Assembly: GCF_947258935.1 (NCBI RefSeq)
Contig: NZ_CAMYKH010000024.1
Span: 1 to 43,436, forward strand
Origin: an uncultured Muriicola sp.
GTDB lineage: Bacteria > Bacteroidota > Bacteroidia > Flavobacteriales > Flavobacteriaceae
Reading direction: 5' to 3'
DNA length: 43,436 nucleotides
Position numbers and translations under genes: made by a program. The notes below the pieces were generated by a model. It ran no database searches and was not told the origin of the DNA. It worked only from the letters and a program-made list of their open reading frames with translations. Below, one piece after another: positions 8,501 to 14,271 of this stretch. How positions within the stretch are numbered: position 1 is the first letter of the stretch; each line of letters opens with the position of its first letter.

Positions 8501-10841
8501 TATTTCCATTCTGGCAACTCATTGGAGTGACATTCAGACTACCGATCGCGAAAGCAACTGCAGGTTCCTGAATAACAAGTGTAGCTGTATCAGAACAATT
8601 CGTATCCTCATCAGTAACGTTAATTACATAACTGCCGGCACTTAAACCGGTCAGGGATATAATGCCGTTAGATTCACCCGTATTTAAAGGTCCGGCATCA
8701 ATGCTGTAACTATAGGTAGTTGCAAAACCATCGACCAGGAATCGTCCTTCACCATCGCTATCTCCAACGCAGGTGACCACTTTGGTTGCCTGAGCTTGCA
8801 CTGAAATTGAACTGATATCCGTTATTGCAAATACTTCATCGTATGAACAACCTTCATTATCGGTTACTCTAAATGTATATGTACCTAATCCCAAACCTGT
8901 AAAAACAGGATTATTCCCGTTATTGATGGCGCTAGCTGCCGGGGCAATAATTTCATAAGTAAAAGGTGCTGTACCATTTGTAACAGCTACGGTAACCGAG
9001 GCTGTACTGGTAAGACAATCGATACTGGAAATGGTAAAATCCATATCCGTAGGCTTATTCAAAGCATTGAAAATTATGGGCGCCAAGCTTTGTACACAAC
9101 CATTTGCATCTCTGATCTGCGGGGTATAAGTTCCCACACCAAGGTTAGTAAATACTGTTGTTCCGCTAAATCCGGCTCCAAGGCTATAGTCATATGGCCC
9201 TGTACCTCCGGATACTCCGGAAATAGTAATTTGTCCGCCATTCTCATTCAAACAACTGGGCACAGAATCGGCCGTAGCAGTAGCGGTGATATTTGAAGGT
9301 GTTCCAACAGTTTCAATTGTTGCCGGAGTTGTACAGATAAAACTACCTTGTTGGTAGCGGATCATTACGTCATAGCTGCCAGGAGCTAGGCCGGTAAATA
9401 CATTACTACTCTGGTAGCTTACTCCATTATTATTACTGTACTCTAAATTATACCCAAATCCATTGGTAATATTAACCGTTATACTCCCATCATTGATCCC
9501 TCCGCAATTTGCATCGAGGGTAGTGACTGTAAATACCGGCGGTGGAAGATCCTGTACATCCACACTTGCCGTTTTTGTACAGCCATTGGCATCTTCAATT
9601 AAAATATTATAGGTGCCGGCAGCACTTACAGTAAAAACGGTTGAAGGTGCATACGGTGCGCTAAAACTAACACCACCGTCCAGACTATATCTGTAGGGTG
9701 AAGTACCTCCTGAAGTATCAAGGGTTACGTCTACTGTGGCGGCCCCGCAACCAAAGCTATCATTTGCGGTAGCAGAAACGGCGATCGGACTTATACCATT
9801 ACCTATTACGATAGGGTTTGAATTTACATCCAGGGTAATAAGCTCATTACACTTATTTGTTTCCACTCGCACACTATAGGTGCCAGGACTTACATTGGCA
9901 AAGGTATAATTGTTTGCAGCATCGGGTCCAAAAGTATCTACAGTTACTGCATTCTTGATAAGTCTATATGTAAAAAAGCCGGGAACCCCCGTAACTTGTA
10001 CATCAATACTACCTAGTTGACCGCTACATAATATATCATTAGCCGTGACATCTACATTGATATTAAGGTCTGCAACTGTAACCGTATTAGAAGGAAATAA
10101 ACAAGAACTTGCAGATACATTCTTAAGTCGAACCCACACCATATAGTTTCCTGGTGCTGTAATATCAAAATATGGAGTGTCCTGGTAAGGACCTGCAGGA
10201 CTGTTAAGACTATATTCATAACCAGCAGGTACATTAGTGATCTCTACTCTTCCCGGGTTACCACAGATAATATCTTCCTTAATAAGTTGCGGATTCAGTG
10301 GATTGAGAGTAGATTTAAAATAATAGTACTGTCCACCGTCTACGCGTACTCTGAACTCCCCACTGCTAGACAAATCATAGGTTGCTCCGGTACCTACAGT
10401 GTCATAACATGTATTTGTTGTATTTGCGCAATCCTCAATAACGGAGGCAGCACAACGGTTGGGATCTAATTTTTGCCATTCGTAGGAAGAACCGGATTGA
10501 CTTAAACCTATGGTCCTAACATCACTTGTACCACAAAGAAAGAATTTAGCCAATGTGCTACCGTCGTTGGGACAGGTAACCTCCTCGTTGGCTCCAAGTA
10601 TTATAGTAACAAACATGGGAGATGCCTCCGAGATCATTATTTCGGAACTGAACGGGGTATTAGTCACTAAAAGATCAGCCTCTGTAATAGCATCATTGGA
10701 TACTATCTCCGACTTAGCTGTATTATCGAGCTTTGAAATAAACCTGTATATGTTCGGGTTTGCGACGGCTGAAGTACCTACGATACAAAAAGCCAACCAA
10801 AGCACGGCATACACAAAATGCCTAGATTTTTTAGGGAGCAT
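2502..10841 (-). CDS. Giant SprB-repeat protein with T9SS type B sorting domain
   Basis: A 2779-residue secreted protein. Residues 1-27 are a signal peptide (hydrophobic run ending in SAVA). From about residue 185 to 2690 I count roughly 29 degenerate repeats of 75-95 residues with the pattern C-x(2-5)-DGxIxV, GGxxPYxYSL, FxxLxxGxY, then V-D-xxGC; this is the SprB-repeat type found in the gliding adhesin SprB and many flavobacterial surface proteins. Residues 2693-2779 form the gliding-motility-associated C-terminal domain. The protein would cross the inner membrane by Sec and the outer membrane by the type IX system, then act as a surface adhesin or shed filament. It is well below the size of SprB itself (over 6000 residues), so it is a paralogous family member. 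It stands alone, convergent with the upstream lipoprotein gene and divergent from the sugar dehydrogenase. Confidence 0.88.
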   Translation of the reverse strand: MLPKKSRHFVYAVLWLAFCIVGTSAVANPNIYRFISKLDNTAKSEIVSNDAITEADLLVTNTPFSSEIMISEASPMFVTIILGANEEVTCPNDGSTLAKFFLCGTSDVRTIGLSQSGSSYEWQKLDPNRCAASVIEDCANTTNTCYDTVGTGATYDLSSSGEFRVRVDGGQYYYFKSTLNPLNPQLIKEDIICGNPGRVEITNVPAGYEYSLNSPAGPYQDTPYFDITAPGNYMVWVRLKNVSASSCLFPSNTVTVADLNINVDVTANDILCSGQLGSIDVQVTGVPGFFTYRLIKNAVTVDTFGPDAANNYTFANVSPGTYSVRVETNKCNELITLDVNSNPIVIGNGISPIAVSATANDSFGCGAATVDVTLDTSGGTSPYRYSLDGGVSFSAPYAPSTVFTVSAAGTYNILIEDANGCTKTASVDVQDLPPPVFTVTTLDANCGGINDGSITVNITNGFGYNLEYSNNNGVSYQSSNVFTGLAPGSYDVMIRYQQGSFICTTPATIETVGTPSNITATATADSVPSCLNENGGQITISGVSGGTGPYDYSLGAGFSGTTVFTNLGVGTYTPQIRDANGCVQSLAPIIFNALNKPTDMDFTISSIDCLTSTASVTVAVTNGTAPFTYEIIAPAASAINNGNNPVFTGLGLGTYTFRVTDNEGCSYDEVFAITDISSISVQAQATKVVTCVGDSDGEGRFLVDGFATTYSYSIDAGPLNTGESNGIISLTGLSAGSYVINVTDEDTNCSDTATLVIQEPAVAFAIGSLNVTPMSCQNGNIGSVTINTVGGWGGNRYTLTQPDLSIRGPKNGNTFSNLTLDGLYQVSVTDANGCTITDSFTLTVLAAPVLTIDTASSDYCYDNVDQATIAVNAAGGLPPYQYRINGGPWVGGSSFNGLTPGAYSIEVADANDCRDTVSVTIEPEISAIATTITELNCGGPPAEIQVVISDGYPSGGDYDIYEVSIDGAPYTSSATNITGNSFVYSIPNDGSLIADTTFQFLVTDSRGCTTETNVVTISPPESIVGTATPTDTTCGEDNGIITLTADTTFGVPPYEYSDDSGATFGPQNVFSGFAPGVYNTFMIRDSRGCTTPLLSATINASAAIDATVVANDAVCAAPTVEGSIDVTNVVNGTSLYTYIVQDINGTTITTVGPTALTAVNFPNLVPGTYTVITQDASGCEDRDTVTIIQNQIILTPLDVPPLNCTDPWITYRFQASGGTAPYLFGLVGNPLVPANVNGIDIHDFAGQVTFGVTYFVQVQDALGCIYIEQIDPIVGPSPLSVIATATSAACAPNSNGTIDFEVTGIGSPADITIQLQDTNTGAIISGPTSLTNEPIPYNGSFTGLPAGNYQIIVQDDNTSCNASTLVDIVPNVPAIVIDDNQPANCNVGALVTVRGNGGTPAYGFAYVPNGNPAPGVFTAQTTYEIAGPYPADYDFYVQDSFGCTSFTTVTVTTDPGVPVPTVDVSNQCTAVANYTIDVTSPLTTGPAPEDTFQYDIGGGFQSSPNFTVPNPGDYTITVRDGNGCTNTVIARVFDFFAISASATTEPTCNAGDGVITVNTSGGSGNFEYELDDGINPPIVQLNDPVFINLLPGNYTILVTDLDSNTIPLCNDTVTVDVTVVINPVISATPKGDITCNGANDGYIAVELQPGTDTDSPFSFILYDGGTATIVQGPQGVALFDNLAPGTYQVEVISDRGCTDRSGDVIITEPSPLQINAVNTDFTCDPSSNRFNTATITIYTDTNGDGSGIDTGTAPYTYSMNDGTPAFDGTNFQTSNTFEVIDNGTNQTIILTARDQNGCEITDTITINAPTDLTFTYLVNPLSCDATGVGVNPGSIEIIMDQGPGNYDVEILPLGSAPIQNSGGTDRVVWSISTPGDYIFSVTDIGNAGCSYLTAVVNVPEYNTIDAVIAEVKPVTCFNGSDGEISIQINGYTGIYNYEVFSRDNTGVETTTGVTGTFDTNIVGQNPGVITGLPAGNLVVHVEALDTPFCDAVSNVTTVRQPDRALTVVAQQTAEVTCAIPGIGEIFLTGDGGWGTYEYQVIAPDGFTVIQDYPSTNMSITNLSEGTYTINIRDIEGCIATNTITLLLPTPIYADIQITTPLQCNNDNNGVIEAFNLSGGQGAGNYLYQLNRISEGTSSGLQTTPSFANLSAGDYTITVFDGWACSYTTIPITILDPEVVITELVELQPPGCGDIGIMELTVTNPEPGISYFYRRSGTADPFIPFNTLDPLATVVQISEDITLDPGPFQYDVQNSNGCPFEISNQISLDPAAPLVISLDLTNATINCAGEATGIIRSEAFGGIGNYVYTLLNSDVPPFPNALNTERSAQASGIFRDLGPGTYWVYAESGGCTAISTPITIVDPPPLVLDYLEAVPVSCYGDIDGQIIIEASGGTGIIRYSISDQLSEFFEGDDPLFPNRKTFTDLEPRSYEIIIQDELGCTITQTVTIMEPTELVAGIGNSIPETCLGDEDGSVTVTVNGGTAPYEFSLNSSDPADFAPNPTMTFNNLRGGDTYVVFIRDARGCETNVIVPVGIGIELIPEALVSYGCTGIFPNSTATVSVQDITQYPELMFALDPADPTDAITALADIERTWGDLPPGDHTVYIYHSNGCSTFVDFTIDSYDPLTLDLIKSGPNELTATATGGFGGYEYFFQDVSYGSVNIYEVNADATVTVRVVDQQGCVAVMAIPFDFTGMLDIPNFFTPDGDNNNDVWYPRNRDFFPNIDVKIYDRYGRVVAVLDQVTSWDGTYEGSELPTGDYWYVVNANDKEKQQYVGHFTLYR
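2505..2765 (-). other. Type B T9SS C-terminal sorting domain (within the giant gene)
   Basis: Residues 2693-2779 carry the hallmark features of the type B (CHU_C) signal: IPNFFTPDGDNNND, then a W, KIYDRYGRVV, a WDGTYEGSELPTGDYWYVV block and the ending HFTLYR. In this family the domain directs export through the outer membrane, normally with a dedicated PorP/SprF-like partner; no such partner gene is present in this window. Confidence 0.9.
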
Positions 10842-10904
10842 AGGTTAATCCATATTATGGCAAGAATATGTTGATTTGGGGTCAGTATATTCAGAGCGTA
10901 GTTA

Positions 10905-10933
10905 TTGAACTTATAGTTTTCTATTTATCTTTG
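10905..10933 (+). promoter_or_regulatory. Flavobacterial promoter of the aldose dehydrogenase gene
   Basis: TTG at 10905-10907, an 18-base spacer, and TATCTTTG at 10926-10933 match the TTG-N17-23-TAnnTTTG promoter. The start codon at 10977 is 43 bases downstream of the -7 box. It lies in the 135-base divergent gap with the giant adhesin gene, for which I found no equally good promoter on the opposite strand. Confidence 0.7.
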
Positions 10934-10976
10934 GTCTTTAAAGACCTTCTATTATTAAATAATTTAACGTTTGAAT

Positions 10977-12098
10977 ATGAAAAAAAGTATCCTAATTAGC
11001 TGTTTTTTCGTTGTAATGACCTTCACCTCCTGTGCCCAAAAATCTGATAATTCGATAAAAACACCCGAGCAAACAATCATTTCGGCCGAATTAATCGTAA
11101 ATGACCTGCAAATCCCATGGGGTATGGTTTTCTTGCCAGATGGCAGTATGTTGATCACTGAGAAATCGGGGGAATTGATCCATTATAAGGATGGTGAAAA
11201 GACCAATATTTCTAATGTCCCGGCGGTATATTACAGAGGTCAGGGAGGCTTAATGGATATTGAACTACACCCCAATTACGAAGAAAACGGGTGGATCTAT
11301 TTGTCCTACTCTTCGGAAGAAGGAACTGATAAAGGTGGGCATACGGCTATTTCCAGGGCCAAATTGGAAGGCAATTCACTTACCAACATTGAAGTTCTTT
11401 ACAAGGCAGGCCCCAATACTACAAGAGGTCAGCATTTTGGATCCCGATTGGAATTTGATGATAATGGCTATTTATATTTTACTATTGGAGAAAGAGGCGA
11501 AAGGGATGTAAATCCGCAAGATATTACTCGTGATGGTGGTAAGGTCTATAGGATCAATGATGATGGGTCCATTCCACAGGATAACCCGTTTGTCAATGAA
11601 ACTGGTGCAAAAGGTGCTATTTATACATACGGCAACCGAAATCCACAAGGGATGCTTAAGCATCCTGGGACGGGTGCTATCTGGATCCATGAACACGGTC
11701 CCAGAGGCGGTGATGAGATCAACATTGTAAAAAAGGGCGCCAATTATGGCTGGCCGGTGATCACTTACGGCATCAATTATAGCGGGACACCTATCACGGA
11801 TAAAACTGAAATGGAAGGAATGGAACAACCCATTTATTACTGGGTGCCCTCTATTGCACCAAGTGGCATGACCTTTATTACCTCAGATGTGTATCCTGAT
11901 TGGAAGGGTGATCTTTTGGTAGGGTCTCTCTCATTTCAATATCTGGAACGAATGCAACTAGAAGGCGAGAAAGTTACCTATCGTGAAAAATTACTCGAAG
12001 ATATCGGAAGGGTTAGAAATGTAAGACAAGGTCCGGACGGTTATATCTATGTGGCAGTAGAAGGAAAAGGTATTTACAAATTGGTTCCTAAATCGTAA
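10977..12098 (+). CDS. PQQ-dependent aldose sugar dehydrogenase (YliI/Asd-like), lipoprotein
   Basis: A 373-residue six-bladed beta-propeller of the glucose/sorbosone dehydrogenase family. I use the ATG at 10977; the TTG at 10971 would add only two residues. The signal peptide ends in TFTSC (Cys at residue 19), so it is a lipoprotein. Family motifs in order: PWGMVFLPDGSMLITE, GQGGLMDIELHP, GQHFGSRLEF (containing the conserved propeller His), YTYGNRNPQG, EHGPRGGDEIN, GANYGWP and the closing VRQGPDGYIYVAVE. Known members oxidise aldose sugars with PQQ and pass electrons to a periplasmic acceptor. A cytochrome c gene follows 18 bases downstream and is the obvious acceptor. PQQ biosynthesis genes are not in the window. 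The true sugar substrate is unknown. Confidence 0.85.
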   Translation: MKKSILISCFFVVMTFTSCAQKSDNSIKTPEQTIISAELIVNDLQIPWGMVFLPDGSMLITEKSGELIHYKDGEKTNISNVPAVYYRGQGGLMDIELHPNYEENGWIYLSYSSEEGTDKGGHTAISRAKLEGNSLTNIEVLYKAGPNTTRGQHFGSRLEFDDNGYLYFTIGERGERDVNPQDITRDGGKVYRINDDGSIPQDNPFVNETGAKGAIYTYGNRNPQGMLKHPGTGAIWIHEHGPRGGDEINIVKKGANYGWPVITYGINYSGTPITDKTEMEGMEQPIYYWVPSIAPSGMTFITSDVYPDWKGDLLVGSLSFQYLERMQLEGEKVTYREKLLEDIGRVRNVRQGPDGYIYVAVEGKGIYKLVPKS

Positions 12099-12116
12099 AA
12101 AATCAGTTCTTTTTTT

Positions 12117-12527
12117 ATGTTCATAAAAATTGTATTGGTTGTCTTTTCAATAGGTTTAACCGGGATTTTTCTTGGGCTTCAGCAGGATAGTTCATTTCAG
12201 GAAAGTAAGGCAAGAGGAGCTGTTATTTATCAGGACTTCTGTGTAACTTGTCATCTTCCTGCCGGGGAAGGCGTGCCCTATGTGTATCCTCCATTAGCCA
12301 GGTCAGATTATTTACTTAATAACAAAACCGCCAGTATTCGAGGAATAAAATTTGGACAACGAGGTCCAATGGTAGTGAATGGAATTTCCTATGACAACAC
12401 TATGATGCCTTTGGGTCTGGAAGATGAAGAAATTGCCGATGTGATGAATTACATTCTTACCTCTTGGGGGAACACTACTGAAAAAATGGTGACGCCGGAA
12501 GAAGTTGCTGAGGTAGGCCCCAGATAA
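12117..12527 (+). CDS. Cytochrome c, probable electron acceptor of the sugar dehydrogenase
   Basis: A 136-residue protein with an N-terminal hydrophobic signal or anchor (residues ~3-21). The heme site is CVTCH at residues 42-46 and the probable distal ligand is Met96 or Met97 in NTMMPLGL; a typical terminal helix (EEIADVMNYILTSWG) follows. The GVPYVYPPLARSDYL segment after the heme resembles the cytochrome c domains attached to or paired with PQQ dehydrogenases and copper oxidases. It starts 18 bases after the aldose dehydrogenase stop, which supports one transcript and a direct electron-transfer partnership. Its stop lies 2 bases from the end of murQ on the other strand, leaving no room for a separate terminator. 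Confidence 0.85.
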   Translation: MFIKIVLVVFSIGLTGIFLGLQQDSSFQESKARGAVIYQDFCVTCHLPAGEGVPYVYPPLARSDYLLNNKTASIRGIKFGQRGPMVVNGISYDNTMMPLGLEDEEIADVMNYILTSWGNTTEKMVTPEEVAEVGPR

Positions 12528-12529
12528 AA

Positions 12530-13345
12530 TTACTTTTTATAGTTGTCCATGGCCTTTTTTACCGACCCGAATTTTTTTAGGACTTGTGCAGCCTCTTTGT
12601 AATTTAATTGCAGGCCTTCCATTAAATACCTGGTACCCCTGTCTACTAATTTGTTATTACTCAACTGCATATTCACCATTTTATTCCCTTTAATCCTACC
12701 TATGCGGATCATAAGGGCAGTCGAGATCATGTTGAGTACTAGTTTTTGAGAAGTACCACTTTTCATTCGGGTACTGCCGGTAACAAATTCGGGACCCACG
12801 TTGATCTCTAATGGAATCTCCACGGCCTGTGCCAATGGAGAACCCGGGTTATTGGTGATACCAGCCGTTAAAAGTCCTTGTTTCCTGGCTTCAGTTACTC
12901 CTCCCAGTACATAGGGGGTAGTTCCGGAGGCAGCTATACCAACCACCGTATCTAATGCATTTATATCAAACTCCTGAAGGTCTTTCCAGGCTTGTTGGGT
13001 ATCATCTTCCGCAAATTCTACTGCTTTTCTGATAGCAGAATCGCCACCTGCAATGAGGCCAATTACGCGATCATGCGGAAGCCCAAAGGTTGGTGGAATT
13101 TCGGAGGCATCAAGAATGCCCAGCCTTCCGCTGGTTCCTGCGCCTATGTAGAACAGTCTACCCCCTTGTAAAAATCGCTCGGTGAGGGCGTTTACCAGGG
13201 TCTCAATAGGAGGTATAACAGCGGCTACTGCTCTTGCCACTTTCTGATCTTCCATATTTATATTAGACAGAAGATCTGCTGTGGACATCAGTTCGAGACT
13301 CTCATGTTCCGAGGAATTTTCGGTGATTTTCTTAAAGTTGGTCAT
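12530..13345 (-). CDS. murQ: N-acetylmuramic acid 6-phosphate etherase
   Basis: A 271-residue SIS-domain enzyme that removes the D-lactyl ether from MurNAc-6-P, giving GlcNAc-6-P and D-lactate in the cytoplasm. Visible motifs are GRLFYIGAGTSGRLGILDASE with the probable catalytic Glu82, the second catalytic-type Glu113 in FAEDD, and the GCKR/MurQ signature GPEFVTGSTRMKSGTSQK. These match the two acidic residues (83 and 114) described in the E. coli enzyme. The protein is slightly shorter than the usual ~300 residues. It lies 2 bases after the deoR-type regulator and forms an operon with it, divergent from the NagB/PIG-L fusion that would process its product. Confidence 0.95.
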   Translation of the reverse strand: MTNFKKITENSSEHESLELMSTADLLSNINMEDQKVARAVAAVIPPIETLVNALTERFLQGGRLFYIGAGTSGRLGILDASEIPPTFGLPHDRVIGLIAGGDSAIRKAVEFAEDDTQQAWKDLQEFDINALDTVVGIAASGTTPYVLGGVTEARKQGLLTAGITNNPGSPLAQAVEIPLEINVGPEFVTGSTRMKSGTSQKLVLNMISTALMIRIGRIKGNKMVNMQLSNNKLVDRGTRYLMEGLQLNYKEAAQVLKKFGSVKKAMDNYKK

Positions 13346-13347
13346 AA

Positions 13348-14097
13348 TTACAATAAACGGATGTCCTGGTTTCTAAATAGATTTAAAAGGGTATTCTCTG
13401 GTTGAAGTTCTGTGATCATCGTATTTATGGCATTGATATCGCAGGTCTTAAAACGATGTTGGGAATTCAGTTTTTCAGATATACACAAAAGTATTGTTTT
13501 TTTAGAAGCCTGGATAACAGCTTTCTTAAGCTGAACCACATCCCAGTCGAACTCTGTAAGCCCATGCAATGAATCCACATATCCTGTCCCAATAAAGCAA
13601 TAGTCGAATTTAACTTCAGATAAGCGTTGAATTGTATAGGATCCGTTAGAGATCATTGCATCCTTAGAGATTCGCCCTCCAATAAAAATAAGGTCCACAT
13701 TGGGCATCCCGGCAAGTTGCAGAGCCACCGGCAGACTATAAGTAAAGCAAGTCAGATTTAGTTTTGGTGGAATTGTTCTGGCCATCTCAAGACAGGTTGT
13801 TCCGCCATCAATAAAAATAACTGCACCATTTTTAAGTAGCGTCACTGCTTTTGTGGCAATCACCATTTTTTCATTAAGGGCATACACATTGGTGCTGCGC
13901 GAGGCAGTATGGGTATATCCCAGTGATATGGCACCCCCATGTACTTTCCTCAATTTACTTTCTGAATCTAGCTCCTTCACATCCCTGCGAACTGTATCTA
14001 CAGAAACTTCAAGATGTTCTGCAATGTCTGTTAACAACACCCTATTGTGTAATTCAACTTCATTTAATATTAGCTGTTGTCTTTCTTCTTTTAACAT
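13348..14097 (-). CDS. DeoR-family regulator of amino-sugar/MurNAc recycling
   Basis: A 249-residue repressor-type protein. Residues 1-57 form the DeoR winged helix (RQQLILNEV, LTDIAEHLEVSVDTVRRDVKEL, then KVHGGAIS). Residues ~75-235 are the DeoRC phosphosugar-sensing domain with its FIDGGTTCLEMA loop at 95-106 and the later FIGTGYVD motif. Family members sense sugar phosphates; given its operon with murQ and its position opposite the NagB gene, an amino-sugar phosphate such as GlcNAc-6-P, GlcN-6-P or MurNAc-6-P is the likely ligand. The intergenic repeats at 14176-14216 are the most plausible operator. The ligand and target are inferences. Confidence 0.9.
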   Translation of the reverse strand: MLKEERQQLILNEVELHNRVLLTDIAEHLEVSVDTVRRDVKELDSESKLRKVHGGAISLGYTHTASRSTNVYALNEKMVIATKAVTLLKNGAVIFIDGGTTCLEMARTIPPKLNLTCFTYSLPVALQLAGMPNVDLIFIGGRISKDAMISNGSYTIQRLSEVKFDYCFIGTGYVDSLHGLTEFDWDVVQLKKAVIQASKKTILLCISEKLNSQHRFKTCDINAINTMITELQPENTLLNLFRNQDIRLL

Positions 14098-14116
14098 GTA
14101 GGAAACGCTTTCTAGG

Positions 14117-14124
14117 CAAAGATA
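14117..14124 (-). promoter_or_regulatory. Candidate -7 element for the deoR-murQ operon
   Basis: Read on the minus strand this is TATCTTTG, a full match to TAnnTTTG, 19 bases before the regulator's ATG. No TTG is found at the right distance upstream. A second match (TAAATTTG, 14163-14170 minus) would give a longer leader and is the alternative. Confidence 0.4.
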
Positions 14125-14175
14125 CTCAATTCAATATTATGCCGTTTTGTTCTTGTTTCATACAAATTTAAACTA

Positions 14176-14216
14176 TTTATTGCATTTTATTGCATTTTTT
14201 ATTGCAAAATACTGCA
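14176..14216. promoter_or_regulatory. Candidate operator: phased TTTATTGCA direct repeats
   Basis: TTTATTGCA occurs three times, at 14176-14184, 14186-14194 and 14198-14206, followed by a degenerate AATACTGCA at 14208-14216. The spacing is 10, 12 and 10 bases, about one helical turn, so all copies face one side of the DNA. The last copies reach the expected -33 position of the plus-strand promoter. Binding by the DeoR-type regulator encoded next door is the simplest reading, not proven by the sequence. Confidence 0.5.
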
Positions 14217-14234
14217 GATGTAGATTTTATTTTC

Positions 14235-14242
14235 TATTTTTG
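14235..14242 (+). promoter_or_regulatory. Candidate -7 element of the NagB/PIG-L recycling operon
   Basis: TATTTTTG matches TAnnTTTG, 29 bases before the ATG at 14272. The -33 position is a CTG (14212-14214, 20-base spacer) lying inside the repeat array, so a bound regulator would contact the promoter directly. Confidence 0.5.
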
Positions 14243-14271
14243 CCTCGTATAAAACAATATGTAATCTAATT

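Noticed and set aside
2502-10841. Recent tandem duplication or recombination hot spot in the giant gene
   Set aside because: The protein repeats are degenerate and I saw no long identical DNA repeats between units, so recent expansion is not supported.
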